Shown: piece by piece, positions 42,094 through 50,083 of the stretch
Layout of the letters: every line of letters begins with the position of its first letter
Numbering within the stretch: the stretch's first letter is position 1
Assembly: GCA_046294345.1 (NCBI GenBank)
Contig: JBKBJT010000003.1
Span: 74,867 to 138,866, forward strand
Length of the DNA: 64,000 bases
DNA from: Ferrovibrio sp046294345
GTDB taxonomy: Bacteria > Pseudomonadota > Alphaproteobacteria > Ferrovibrionales > Ferrovibrionaceae
Reading direction: 5' to 3'
Translations under genes and position numbers: made by a program
Notes under the pieces: generated by a model
The model's database searches: none
What the model was told of the DNA's origin: nothing
Seen by the model: only the letters and a program-made list of their open reading frames with translations

Positions 42094-44220
42094 ATGCGCA
42101 ACCTCAGCATTTCCCTGCGCGTCTCTGCTGCCTTCGGCCTGATCCTCGCGCTGCTTCTGGCCGTCGCCGCCCTGGCCTACCAGAATGTGCGTTTCCTGGA
42201 GCGCGCCCAGCAGCAGACCGCGGAAAGCTTCCGCCTGCTGGATGCGCTGGCCGGCCTGGCCCAGGCGATGTCGGACCAGGAAACCGCCGTGCGCGGCTTC
42301 GCGCTGTCGGAAAACGAAAGTCATCTCGACACCGTGAATGCCGGCCGCGAGGCCAGCACGCGGCTGCTGGAGGAGCTGAAAACCCTTACCGCCGGCGACA
42401 CCGAACAGGAAGAACGCCTGGCCCAGGCCACCAGCCGCATCGTCGACTGGCAGCTCAAATTCGCCGAAACGGCGGTCACCCGCCTGAAGGATGAAACCCG
42501 CCGCGAATCCGCCCTGCGCACCCTGCGCTCGCCGCTCAGCAAGGGGCAGATGGACGAGATCCGCGCCACCTTGAGCGAGATGCGCGATGCCGAACGCGAA
42601 GACCTCGCGCAGCGCAACCAGGCCCAGGATGCAGCCTTCATGCGGCTGATCGAGATCTCGGCCATCGGCTTGGGCGTGCTGCTGCTGGTGATCGTCGTGG
42701 CCATCGCCATGGTCCGACGCAGCGTGGTGCGGCCGGTGCAGGACATGACGGCGACCATGCGCCGGCTCGCTGATGGCGACCTGGCGGTGGACGTGACCGG
42801 GGCGGAGCATCGCGACGAGGTGGGCGAGATGGCCCGCGCGCTGCAGGTGTTCAAGGACGGCATGGTGGCTCGTCGCGACGCCGAGAGCGAGATCGAACGC
42901 CAGCGCGAGGCCTCCGAACAGCGTCGTGTGGCGCGCGAGGCGCAGGAACAGGCGGCGGCGCGCGAGATCGCCGACCTGGTCGGCGCCGTGGCGGCGGGCG
43001 ACGTGGCGCGGCGATTGTCGGAAGAGGGCAAGGATGGTCTCTATCTCGCCATCGCCCAGGGCATCAACCGGCTCACCGCCGCCGTGGAAGGCATGATCGG
43101 CGAACTCGGCACCGTGCTGGGCGCCATGGCCGATGGCCGGCTGGATCGGCGCATCACCGGCGATTACGACGGTGCCTTCCGCAGGCTGAAAGACGACACC
43201 AACACGATGGCCGAGCGCCTGTCGGATATCGTGGCGCGGCTCAGCCAGGCGGCTGGGCAGGTGCGTTCGGCTTCCGACGAGATTTCCACCGGCAGCCAGG
43301 ATCTGGCCAGCCGCACGGAATCCCAGGCCGCCAGCATCGAGCAGACCGCCGCCTCGATGCACGAGGTGACGGCGACGGTGAAGCAGAATGCCGACAACGC
43401 CCAGGCCGCCAACCAGCTGGCCACGGCCGCCCGCGACACCGCCGATCGCGGCGGCAGCGTGGTGCAGGAAGCCGTACAGGCCGTGACGCAGATCGAGCAG
43501 AGCGCGCAGAAGATCTCCGACATCGTCGGCCTGATCGACGAGATCGCCTTCCAGACCAACCTGCTCGCCCTCAATGCTTCCGTCGAAGCCGCGCGGGCCG
43601 GCGAAGCCGGCAAGGGTTTCGCCGTGGTGGCGCAGGAAGTCCGTGCGCTCGCGCAACGCAGCGCCAACGCGTCAAAGGACATCAAGGCGCTGATCGCGGA
43701 TTCGAACGCGCAGGTGAAGACGGGCGCCGCTTTGGTGAACCGCACGGGCCAGTCGCTCAGCGAGATCGTCACTGCGATCAAGAAGGTCAGCGACATCGTG
43801 GCCGAGATCGCCGCCGCCAGCCGCGAGCAGGCGACGGGGCTGGAGCAGATCAACACCGCCGTGGCCGGCATGGACGAGATGACCCAGCGTAACGCCGCCC
43901 TGGTGGAACAGACCACGGCGGCGGCCCAGGCGCTGAACGGCCAAGCCGGCGAACTGGCCGACGCGGTCGGCTTCTTCCGCATCGGCAATGGCGCGCCAGC
44001 CGCCATGCCGCCCCAAGCGGCCAAAGCCGAACCGAAACCGGAACCGAAATCAGAGATGGCGCAAACCGCGCCCGCGCCTAAGCCGGCCCCCCAAGCCGCG
44101 CCGAAGCCGGCGCCGAAACCTCCGGCGAAGCCGGTGGCCAAACCGGTGCTCAGGCGCCCGCCCGCCGTCGCGGCTGCGGCGGTCGCCGTTGTGGATGACG
44201 ACGACTGGAAGGAATTCTGA
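42094..44220 (+). CDS. Methyl-accepting chemotaxis protein with CHASE3-like sensor and C-terminal DWKEF
   Basis: This 708-residue membrane receptor has TM1 (about 10-30), a CHASE3-like four-helix periplasmic sensor (about 35-185), TM2 (about 187-207), HAMP (about 208-262) with a second HAMP-like stretch to about 370, and the signalling domain (about 390-640) with the hairpin tip around IDEIAFQTNLLALNASVEAARAGEAGKGFAVVAQEVR. A long Pro/Lys/Ala-rich linker leads to the C-terminal pentapeptide DWKEF, which fits the xWxxF tether for CheR/CheB. It likely adapts itself and helps other receptors adapt. Confidence 0.94.
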   Translation: MRNLSISLRVSAAFGLILALLLAVAALAYQNVRFLERAQQQTAESFRLLDALAGLAQAMSDQETAVRGFALSENESHLDTVNAGREASTRLLEELKTLTAGDTEQEERLAQATSRIVDWQLKFAETAVTRLKDETRRESALRTLRSPLSKGQMDEIRATLSEMRDAEREDLAQRNQAQDAAFMRLIEISAIGLGVLLLVIVVAIAMVRRSVVRPVQDMTATMRRLADGDLAVDVTGAEHRDEVGEMARALQVFKDGMVARRDAESEIERQREASEQRRVAREAQEQAAAREIADLVGAVAAGDVARRLSEEGKDGLYLAIAQGINRLTAAVEGMIGELGTVLGAMADGRLDRRITGDYDGAFRRLKDDTNTMAERLSDIVARLSQAAGQVRSASDEISTGSQDLASRTESQAASIEQTAASMHEVTATVKQNADNAQAANQLATAARDTADRGGSVVQEAVQAVTQIEQSAQKISDIVGLIDEIAFQTNLLALNASVEAARAGEAGKGFAVVAQEVRALAQRSANASKDIKALIADSNAQVKTGAALVNRTGQSLSEIVTAIKKVSDIVAEIAAASREQATGLEQINTAVAGMDEMTQRNAALVEQTTAAAQALNGQAGELADAVGFFRIGNGAPAAMPPQAAKAEPKPEPKSEMAQTAPAPKPAPQAAPKPAPKPPAKPVAKPVLRRPPAVAAAAVAVVDDDDWKEF

Positions 44221-44302
44221 CCGGCGCCATGGCCGACGGGTAGACATCCGCCGGCGCGGCATCACATCCTGATGTGGAATGTGATACGCCAACGGAGTCG
44301 TC

Positions 44303-45049
44303 ATGCTGCTACATCTGAGCACCTGGGTCGAGGTCGAGGATTATCTCAAACACTCGACCGGGATCATCATCCCGATCGGCTCCACCGAGCAGCATGGCCC
44401 CAACGGCCTGGTCGGCACCGATGCGATCTGCGCCGAGGTGCTGGCCAAAGCGGTCGGCCAGGCGGCGCAGGCGCTGGTCGGCCCCACCATCAATGTCGGC
44501 ATGGCGCAGCATCATCTGGGCTTTCCCGGTTCGATGACCCTGCGCCCCTCCACGTTGATCGCGCTGATCCGCGACATGGTGGTCAGCTTGAGCCGGCATG
44601 GTTTCGACCGCTTCTTTTTCCTCAACGGCCATGGCGGCAATGTCGCCACCGCCACGGCGGCGTTTTCCGAGATCTATGCCGAAGCCAGCATGGCACCTGC
44701 AGGCCAGAATGCTCCCAGCCTGCGCTGCACGATCAAGAACTGGTGGGAGGCACCGTCGGCCAAGCGCCTGTCGGGCGAACTCTTTCCCGGCGAGGAAGGG
44801 GCGCACGCCACGCCATCGGAAGTCTCGCTCACCTTCCACGCCTACCCGGAAGCCGTGAAGCAGGCCGAGATGAGCCCACGCGTCGCGCCCTGGGGCAGCT
44901 TCACGGATTCAGCCGATTACCGCAGCCGTTTTCCCGATGGCCGCATCGGCTCCAACCCGGCGCTGGCGACAAAGGAACACGGCAAGACCATCATGGAGGC
45001 CGTGGTGCCCGAGCTGGCCGAAAGTTATCGCAACTTTGTGGCCGCCTGA
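44303..45049 (+). CDS. Creatininase-family amidohydrolase
   Basis: This 248-residue metal-dependent enzyme has ligands visible in GSTEQHGPNGLVGTDA (Glu, His, Asp), FFLNGHGGN (His) and EEGAHATPSEVS (Glu), the standard pattern for creatinine amidohydrolase and MftE/formamide-hydrolase relatives. Creatinine itself need not be the substrate. It is followed 8 bp later by a SnoaL-like gene, so the two are probably co-transcribed. Confidence 0.9.
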   Translation: MLLHLSTWVEVEDYLKHSTGIIIPIGSTEQHGPNGLVGTDAICAEVLAKAVGQAAQALVGPTINVGMAQHHLGFPGSMTLRPSTLIALIRDMVVSLSRHGFDRFFFLNGHGGNVATATAAFSEIYAEASMAPAGQNAPSLRCTIKNWWEAPSAKRLSGELFPGEEGAHATPSEVSLTFHAYPEAVKQAEMSPRVAPWGSFTDSADYRSRFPDGRIGSNPALATKEHGKTIMEAVVPELAESYRNFVAA

Positions 45050-45057
45050 CGCTGTTC

Positions 45058-45450
45058 ATGAGCAAGGCGCTGCTGAACGACTATTACGCGGCATTGCGCG
45101 ACGGCGATTTCGCCGCGCTGGAACGCATCGTGGCGCCCGATGTGACGGTGCGCTATTTCGGCCCGCCCGGTCTGCTGCCCTGGGTCGGCGTGCATGAGGG
45201 CTTCGAGGCCTATCGCCGCTTCCTCACTCAAGTGCGCGAGGCGCTGGAGATCGTCGAGGTGGCGCAGGAGGCGGTGATCGCCGAAAACGACTGGGTGGTG
45301 GTGCTGGGCCGCGGCCGCTGGCGCGCGAAGGCCACGCAACGCGACATTGCGGTGAACATGACCAACGCCTTCCGTTTTCAGAACGGCCGCGTCGCCGAAT
45401 ACCGCGTCTATACCGACACGGCGGCTTTTGCCGCTGCGCTGAAGCTGTGA
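45058..45450 (+). CDS. SnoaL/NTF2-like protein
   Basis: This 130-residue NTF2-fold protein starts MSKALLNDYYAALRDGDFAALERIVAPDVTVRYFGPPGLLPW, the usual SnoaL-like opening. The same frame is open back to 44272, but that is the shadow of the creatininase gene; ATG at 45058 fits the family. It may bind or isomerise a small molecule related to the upstream amidohydrolase. No catalytic residues can be assigned. Confidence 0.85.
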   Translation: MSKALLNDYYAALRDGDFAALERIVAPDVTVRYFGPPGLLPWVGVHEGFEAYRRFLTQVREALEIVEVAQEAVIAENDWVVVLGRGRWRAKATQRDIAVNMTNAFRFQNGRVAEYRVYTDTAAFAAALKL

Positions 45451-45504
45451 CGCAAACGCAATAAACGGGAAGCGGCGGCAGGGCGGCGGCGCTAGAGTGC
45501 GGCC

Positions 45505-46212
45505 ATGACCGACATATCTTCCCGTATCGCCGCTCTCGACTGGCCCGCCCTGCATGCCGCCCTCAATGAGCGCGGTTTCGCCGTCACGTCGCCGCTGCTG
45601 TCCGAGTCCCAGTGCCGCGACCTGATCGCGCTGTATGACCGGCCCGAGGGTTTCCGCAGCCGCGTGGTGATGCAGCGCCATGGTTATGGCCAGGGGGAAT
45701 ACCGCTATTTCCAGTATCCGCTGCCCGAATCCGTGCAGGCTTTGCGCCAGGGCCTGTATCCGCCGCTGGCGCCGCTGGCCAATGACTGGCAGCAGCGTAT
45801 GGGTCTGCCCATGCGTTTCCCCTCGCAGCATGAAGACTACAAGGCGCTCTGCCATGCCGCCGGCCAGACGCGGCCGACGCCGCTGCTGCTGAAATACGGT
45901 CCGGGTGATTACAATCGTCTGCATCAGGACCTCTACGGCGAGATGGTGTTTCCGCTGCAGGCCACCCTGCTGCTCAGCGACCGCAATGATTTCGAGGGCG
46001 GCGATTTCGTGCTGGTGGAGAACAAGCCGCGCAGCCAGAGCCGCGCCGAAGTGGTGCCGTTGCAGCGCGGCGCCGCCGTGATTTTCGCGGTGAACCAGCG
46101 TCCGGCGCGTGGGCCGCGTGGCGATTATCGTGTTGCATTGCGGCATGGCGTCGGCACGGTGCGGCGCGGCGACCGCCATACACTCGGCGTGATCTTCCAT
46201 GATGCCGGGTGA
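45505..46212 (+). CDS. 2-oxoglutarate/Fe(II)-dependent oxygenase
   Basis: This 235-residue enzyme has the double-stranded beta-helix iron site: H140 and D142 in LHQDLYGE, distal H214 in RHGVGTVRRGDR, with R224 positioned to bind 2-oxoglutarate. The N-terminal SRIAALDWPALHAALNERGFAV and GGDFVLVENKPRSQSRAEVVPL match a bacterial family annotated as prolyl-hydroxylase-like or alkylated-substrate oxygenase. The substrate is not known. It stands 54 bp after the SnoaL-like gene. Confidence 0.88.
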   Translation: MTDISSRIAALDWPALHAALNERGFAVTSPLLSESQCRDLIALYDRPEGFRSRVVMQRHGYGQGEYRYFQYPLPESVQALRQGLYPPLAPLANDWQQRMGLPMRFPSQHEDYKALCHAAGQTRPTPLLLKYGPGDYNRLHQDLYGEMVFPLQATLLLSDRNDFEGGDFVLVENKPRSQSRAEVVPLQRGAAVIFAVNQRPARGPRGDYRVALRHGVGTVRRGDRHTLGVIFHDAG

Positions 46213-46217
46213 CGGGA

Positions 46218-46244
46218 TTTCGTGACTGGTGTCACGTCACGAAA
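46218..46244. promoter_or_regulatory. Inverted repeat TTTCGTGAC-N9-GTCACGAAA
   Basis: Perfect 9-bp arms flank TGGTGTCAC, which itself can pair with the left GTGA. It lies just after the oxygenase stop and about 90 bp before the small gene at 46338. It lacks a T-run, so an operator is more likely than a terminator. Confidence 0.45.
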
Positions 46245-46297
46245 AGACCGCAATCTCGTCACACCCTCTGCATGCTTGCCCCGGTAAGATGAGCGCC

Positions 46298-46316
46298 ATA
46301 CCTGAGTTGCAGGTAT
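46298..46316. promoter_or_regulatory. Inverted repeat ATACCTG-N5-CAGGTAT
   Basis: A perfect 7-5-7 dyad directly upstream of the ribosome site of the 77-residue small protein. Its place between a possible promoter and the AAGGAGAGGG site suggests an operator or a small 5-prime leader hairpin. Confidence 0.45.
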
Positions 46317-46337
46317 CGAGAGTGAAAGGAGAGGGCG

Positions 46338-46571
46338 ATGCAGGAGCGGTACGAGACGACCATGACGGCAACCGGCGTGACGGCGAAGGCCGGCAAGCAG
46401 GTCTGCTGGTTCGGCCGCGGTGAACCGGCCCTCAGCGACATGCTGGCCGATCCGATCACCCAGATGCTGATGCGCCGCGACGGCGTGCAGGAAGGCGAGG
46501 TCCGCCGCCTCGTGGCCCGCCTGCAGCGGCGTCAGGGTGGCGATGGCCTTGACCAGGCCGCAGCCGACTGA
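46338..46571 (+). CDS. Small protein of unknown function (77 aa)
   Basis: I do not recognise this protein. It is 77 residues, soluble, with a helical centre (SDMLADPITQMLMRRDGVQEGEVRRLVARLQRR) and one Cys-Trp pair (VCWFGRG). It is probably real because a near-ideal AAGGAGAGGGCG ribosome site precedes the ATG, GC-rich third positions match its neighbours, two dyads lie upstream and a strong terminator follows 5 bp after the stop. It forms its own transcription unit. The Arg/Leu-rich C-terminal helix could mediate protein or nucleic-acid binding, but this is a guess. Confidence 0.72.
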   Translation: MQERYETTMTATGVTAKAGKQVCWFGRGEPALSDMLADPITQMLMRRDGVQEGEVRRLVARLQRRQGGDGLDQAAAD

Positions 46572-46576
46572 CCCCG

Positions 46577-46610
46577 AAGCCCGCCAGGACGAGGGTCCGG
46601 CGGGCTTTTT
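46577..46610 (+). terminator. Intrinsic terminator after the 77-aa gene
   Basis: Stem AAGCCCGCC(A)GGAC / GTCCGGCGGGCTT with one bulged A and loop GAGG, followed by TTT. It closes the small-protein unit. Confidence 0.9.
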
Positions 46611-46624
46611 GCGGCCACAGATAT

Positions 46625-46643
46625 GCTATTCATTCTCACTTGC
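46625..46643. promoter_or_regulatory. Fur-box-like site upstream of hemP
   Basis: On the minus strand this reads GCAAGTGAGAATGAATAGC, matching 12 of 19 bases of the classic Fur box GATAATGATAATCATTATC, including the TGAGAAT core. It lies about 85 bp before hemP, whose homologues are iron-repressed. Confidence 0.5.
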
Positions 46644-46726
46644 ATTCGTAGATGATCTTCCGTAATCTGAGCGCCACACGCCGTTCGCGGGGCATCGCTT
46701 CCGGCCGCGGCGCGACGGGGCAGAGA

Positions 46727-46936
46727 ATGAGTATGACGGAGTTGGATCAGACGCGTTCCGCAGGGCGCGGACAGGAGAGTGAGGCGGACGGGCTGGCACT
46801 GGCGCCGGGCGGCGAGTTACCCCGGCTGTCGAGCCGGACGCTGTTCCGCAGCGCGCGCGAGATCATCATCGAACATGACGGCGCCGATTACCGCCTGCGC
46901 CTTACCACCAACGGCAAGCTGATCCTGACAAAATGA
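46727..46936 (+). CDS. hemP: Hemin uptake protein HemP
   Basis: This 69-residue protein's C-terminal half, RTLFRSAREIIIEHDGADYRLRLTTNGKLILTK, is the HemP family signature (RxLF..xxxI.I.H.G..Y.LRLT..GKLILTK). HemP is needed for haem uptake and in some proteobacteria activates the haem receptor gene. ATG at 46727 (MSMTEL) is chosen; ATG at 46733 is also possible. A Fur-like site lies upstream. Unlike many HemP genes, no haem receptor gene is adjacent; a tiny coupled frame follows instead. Confidence 0.9.
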   Translation: MSMTELDQTRSAGRGQESEADGLALAPGGELPRLSSRTLFRSAREIIIEHDGADYRLRLTTNGKLILTK

Positions 46937-46974
46937 CCGGAGGTCAAATGATCAGAGGCCAAATGATCAGAGGT
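46932..46974 (+). repeat. 15-bp tandem repeat with ribosome site and start codon
   Basis: Three near-copies of AAATGATCAGAGGYC (first copy diverged: AAATGACCGGAGGTC) span the hemP stop. Each unit contains an ATG and a GGAGG/AGAGG motif in the same frame, so the repeat multiplies translation starts of the small coupled frame. Confidence 0.82.
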
Positions 46975-47091
46975 AAGGGCATGACCACGCATACTGTATC
47001 CATGGCCGCACCGATCAACCTGCTGGGCCAGGCCCTGCTCGGCGTGCTGGAAGCCTGCCGCGACATCCGCGTGATCAGTCGCGCCGGCTGA
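46933..47091 (+). CDS. Small coupled ORF downstream of hemP (52 aa or 36 aa)
   Basis: ATG at 46933 overlaps the hemP stop by 4 bp (ATGA). The frame runs 52 codons: MTGGQMIRGQMIRGKG, then MTTHTVSMAAPINLLGQALLGVLEACRDIRVISRAG. The first 16 residues come from a 15-bp repeat that offers further in-frame starts at 46948, 46963 and 46981, each near an AGAGG-type ribosome site. Codon third positions in the second half are strongly GC, as in its neighbours. The product has a short hydrophobic helix (INLLGQALLGVLEA). I do not recognise it. Position suggests a role in iron or haem acquisition, but this is inference. Confidence 0.6.
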   Translation: MTGGQMIRGQMIRGKGMTTHTVSMAAPINLLGQALLGVLEACRDIRVISRAG

Positions 47092-47155
47092 GGGACGGAC
47101 ACCGAGATACACAAAACGGCGCTGCAGCTCCCTCCCACCCTGCCTGCGGTTGCCG

Positions 47156-47200
47156 TGCGGCCGGCGATGCTCCCTCAGCATCCCGGCCGCATTCGTTTCT
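47156..47200 (+). terminator. Terminator hairpin after the hemP unit
   Basis: Stem TGCGGCCGG(C)GATGCT / AGCATCCCGGCCGCA with one bulged C and loop CCCTC, followed by TTCGTTTCT. It overlaps the end of the convergent Rieske gene and may serve both directions. Confidence 0.65.
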
Positions 47201-47552
47201 AGGCAGCGATCACCCAGCCCGCGTCATCGAGGCGCACGGCGAAGGGGATCAGGCTCTTGCCCTTGCAGGGCCCGAGAAAGCACTGGCCGCTTTCGGGCGC
47301 GAACAGCGCGCCATGGGTGCCGCATTGCAGGGCCGACATGTCGCGGTTGAAAAACGCATCCGGCCGCCAGTCCAGCGACGTGCGCGCATGCGGGCATTCA
47401 TTCACATAGCCCAGCACCGCGCCCTGCCAGCGCAGCACGAAACACTCGAAGCGTTCCTTGCCCGCACCGAAGGTCAGGCCCTTCGCGCCGGGCTCGGGGA
47501 TCTCGGCCAGCGCGACCAGCCGCGTGCCGGATGAAGGCTGGTTGGGACGCAT
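47199..47552 (-). CDS. Rieske [2Fe-2S] ferredoxin-like protein
   Basis: This 117-residue protein has a Rieske domain with cluster ligands C53 and H55 (NECPHARTSLDW) and C77 and H80 (LQCGTHGALF). Small free-standing Rieske proteins act as electron carriers for oxygenases or reductases. No signal peptide is seen, so it is cytosolic. It lies 4 bp downstream of the EVE gene, in the leftward tsaD-gpsA-EVE-Rieske series, so co-transcription is likely. Confidence 0.92.
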   Translation of the reverse strand: MRPNQPSSGTRLVALAEIPEPGAKGLTFGAGKERFECFVLRWQGAVLGYVNECPHARTSLDWRPDAFFNRDMSALQCGTHGALFAPESGQCFLGPCKGKSLIPFAVRLDDAGWVIAA

Positions 47553-47556
47553 GGCG

Positions 47557-47970
47557 TCAGGCCGACACGCCGCCCATCTTGCAGATCAGCTTCCAGCTTG
47601 CCGCATCCACCGGCGAAACCGAAAGCCGCGACTGCCGCAGCAGGGCCAGGTCTTTCAGCTTCGGTTCCGCCTTGATCTGTGCGAGCGTGACGGGCGTCTT
47701 CATCGGCATCAGCGCTTTCACGCTCACCATGCCGAACTTGCCGGTCTCATCGGTCGGATCCGGGTGATATAGTTTGCAGACTTCCACGATACCGACGATC
47801 TGCTTCTCGTCGACGGAATGATAGAAGAAGGCACGGTCGCCCAGCTTCATCGCCTTCATGTTGTTGGCGGCCTGGTAATTGCGCACGCCGTTCCAGCTCT
47901 CGACCTTCTTCTTCACTTGGCTCTCCCACGACCAGGCGGAAGGCTCGGATTTCATCAGCCAGTAGTTCAT
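47557..47970 (-). CDS. EVE-domain protein (THYN1/Thy28-like)
   Basis: This 137-residue protein is almost all EVE domain, a PUA-related fold that binds modified bases. The start MNYWLMKSEPSAWSW and the stretch WNGVRNYQAANNMKAMKLGDRAFFYHS are diagnostic. It may read modified RNA or DNA. The gene sits 2 bp downstream of gpsA. Confidence 0.94.
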   Translation of the reverse strand: MNYWLMKSEPSAWSWESQVKKKVESWNGVRNYQAANNMKAMKLGDRAFFYHSVDEKQIVGIVEVCKLYHPDPTDETGKFGMVSVKALMPMKTPVTLAQIKAEPKLKDLALLRQSRLSVSPVDAASWKLICKMGGVSA

Positions 47971-47972
47971 CG

Positions 47973-48959
47973 TCAGTCCTCGATTTTAAACGGCCGCGCC
48001 AGCAGGGCGGTCAGCATGGCCTCGATCCCGGCGCCTCTATGCAGCACGGCATCCACCGCCTGGCAGATCGGCATCTCGATGTGATGCGCGCGTGCCAGCG
48101 TGTCGATGGCCTGTGCGGTATGCACGCCCTCGGCCACGGTGCGGCGGCCGGCCATGATCTCGGTCAGGCTTTTGCCTTCGCCCAGGGCCATGCCGAGCGA
48201 GAGATTGCGCGATTGCGGCCCGGTGCAGGTCAGCACCAGATCGCCAAGGCCCGATAGGCCCATCAGCGTCTCGCGTCTCGCGCCAAGCGCCAGGCCCAGC
48301 CGGCTCATCTCAGCCAGGCCGCGCGTGATCAGCGCGGCGCGCGCATTGTCGCCCAGTTTGCGCCCCATCACGATGCCGCAGGCAATCGCCAGTACGTTCT
48401 TCACCGCGCCGCCGATCTGCGCGCCGATCACGTCATCGGAGAGGTACGGCCGGAAGGTCGGCTGGCCCAGACGCTGCACCAAAGCAGTGCCCAACGCCGC
48501 GTCAGTACAGGCGAGTGTTGCCGCCGCCGGCAGGTCACGCGCGACCTCAGAAGCGAAGGTCGGCCCGGTCAGGATCGCCACCGGCCGCGCTGGCAGCACA
48601 TCGTGCAGCACGTCACTGGGCAGCTTGCCGCTGCCGATCTCCACGCCCTTGGCGGCGATCACCAGCGGCGCATGGCCGGGCAGGGTTGTCCAGATCTGCT
48701 GCGCAAAGGTCCGCAGGGTCTGCGCCGGCACGGCCAGCACCAATGCGTCGCAATCCTTCAGTGCGGCCAGATCGTCGGTGGCCTTCAGGCTGGCGGGCAG
48801 TTTTACATCGGGCAGATACAGCGTGTTGGCATGTCGCGTGTTGATGTCAGCGACGACCTCGGCATTGCGTGCCCAGATCAGCGTGTCGCCATGCCCGGCC
48901 GAAAGCGCGGCGAGTGCGGTGCCCCAGGCGCCGCCACCGATGACGCCGATGCGTTTCAT
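47973..48959 (-). CDS. gpsA: Glycerol-3-phosphate dehydrogenase [NAD(P)+]
   Basis: GpsA reduces dihydroxyacetone phosphate to sn-glycerol-3-phosphate for phospholipid synthesis. The 328-residue protein has the dinucleotide loop GGGAWGTALA near the start, the catalytic Lys in GAVKNVLAIACG, and GLSGLGDLVLTCTGPQSRN. It overlaps tsaD by 4 bp, a common alphaproteobacterial arrangement. Confidence 0.97.
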   Translation of the reverse strand: MKRIGVIGGGAWGTALAALSAGHGDTLIWARNAEVVADINTRHANTLYLPDVKLPASLKATDDLAALKDCDALVLAVPAQTLRTFAQQIWTTLPGHAPLVIAAKGVEIGSGKLPSDVLHDVLPARPVAILTGPTFASEVARDLPAAATLACTDAALGTALVQRLGQPTFRPYLSDDVIGAQIGGAVKNVLAIACGIVMGRKLGDNARAALITRGLAEMSRLGLALGARRETLMGLSGLGDLVLTCTGPQSRNLSLGMALGEGKSLTEIMAGRRTVAEGVHTAQAIDTLARAHHIEMPICQAVDAVLHRGAGIEAMLTALLARPFKIED

Positions 48960-50026
48960 GCCTTGGCTCCCGCGAAGGGTTTCGCCGCCGCCGTGGCATC
49001 CAGTGGCCAGCGTGCGCGGGCCGGCGTCTCCAGCGTGTCGATCATGTTCAGGCGAAACCGCTCAAGCCCGGCCCAGGCGATCATCGCACCATTGTCGGTG
49101 CAGAGTTTCAGCGGCGGCGCAGTGAAGGCCATGCCGTATTCCTCGGCCAGCGCCACCAGCCCCTCGCGCAGCGTCGCATTCGCCGCCACGCCGCCGGCCA
49201 CCACGAAATGCTTGTCGCGCGCGCCGTGAGACTCATCGAACATGGCGATGGCATGTCGGGCCCGGTCGAGGATCACGGCCATCACGGTTGCCTGGAAACT
49301 GGCGGCCAGATCGGCCTTATCCTGTTCGGAAGGATCGGACCCACAACTTTCCAGCGCCAGCCGCACGGCAGTCTTCAGACCGGAGAAACTGAAATCGCAG
49401 CCCGGCTTGCGCCACAACGGCCGGGGCAGATCGAAACGTTTGGCATCGCCCTGGCGCGCCAGCCGCTCGATGGCCGGCCCACCGGGATAACCCAGGCCCA
49501 GCAGCTTGGCGGTCTTGTCGAAAGCCTCGCCGGCCGCATCGTCGATGGTGGTGCCCAGCCGGCGGTATTGCCCGACGCCCTCGACCGAGAGGAACTGGCA
49601 ATGCCCGCCCGACACCAGCAGCAGCAGATAGGGGAAGGGCACGTCGTCGCTCAGCCGCACCGACAGCGCATGGCCTTCCAGGTGGTTCACCGCGATCAGC
49701 GGCCTGCCGGCGGCCCAGGCCAGCGTCTTGGCCGTCATCAGGCCGACCATCACGCCGCCGATCAGGCCCGGTCCGGCGGTGGCGGCGATGGCGTCCAGGT
49801 CGGTCAGCTCCAGGCCGGCCGCCTTCAGGCTTTCGGCCACCAGGCCGTCCAGATGCTCGATATGGGCGCGGGAGGCGATTTCGGGCACCACGCCGCCATA
49901 GGGCGCGTGTTCCCTCAGTTGCGAGAACAGGCTATGACTGACGATGCGCCGCGCCGGATCGCCCGTATCCTGCACCACGGCGCAGGCGGTCTCGTCGCAA
50001 CTGGTTTCGATGCCCAGAACAAGCAT
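48956..50026 (-). CDS. tsaD: tRNA N6-threonylcarbamoyladenosine transferase TsaD
   Basis: TsaD transfers threonylcarbamoyl to A37 of ANN-decoding tRNAs with TsaB and TsaE. The 356-residue protein starts MLVLGIETSCDETACAVV and has the iron-binding HLEGH, SGGHCQF, GLGYPGGPAIERLA and VAGGVAANATLRE. A longer in-frame extension to 51247 is antisense to hemC and is rejected. It diverges from hemC, a very conserved gene pair in this class. Confidence 0.97.
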   Translation of the reverse strand: MLVLGIETSCDETACAVVQDTGDPARRIVSHSLFSQLREHAPYGGVVPEIASRAHIEHLDGLVAESLKAAGLELTDLDAIAATAGPGLIGGVMVGLMTAKTLAWAAGRPLIAVNHLEGHALSVRLSDDVPFPYLLLLVSGGHCQFLSVEGVGQYRRLGTTIDDAAGEAFDKTAKLLGLGYPGGPAIERLARQGDAKRFDLPRPLWRKPGCDFSFSGLKTAVRLALESCGSDPSEQDKADLAASFQATVMAVILDRARHAIAMFDESHGARDKHFVVAGGVAANATLREGLVALAEEYGMAFTAPPLKLCTDNGAMIAWAGLERFRLNMIDTLETPARARWPLDATAAAKPFAGAKA

Positions 50027-50083
50027 CCGCCGGGGGTCCGTGTCGGTTTCAGTCAGTAGAAGATATAGAGTAGGCCTAGCATT

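Noticed and set aside
42022..43656. Leftward frame of 544 codons opposite the chemoreceptor
   Set aside because: Low-complexity His/Gly/Arg-rich shadow of a clear MCP gene; no ribosome site or family.
44272..45057. N-terminal extension of the SnoaL-like protein to 392 residues
   Set aside because: It is another frame of the creatininase gene, which has intact metal ligands; the SnoaL start at 45058 fits.
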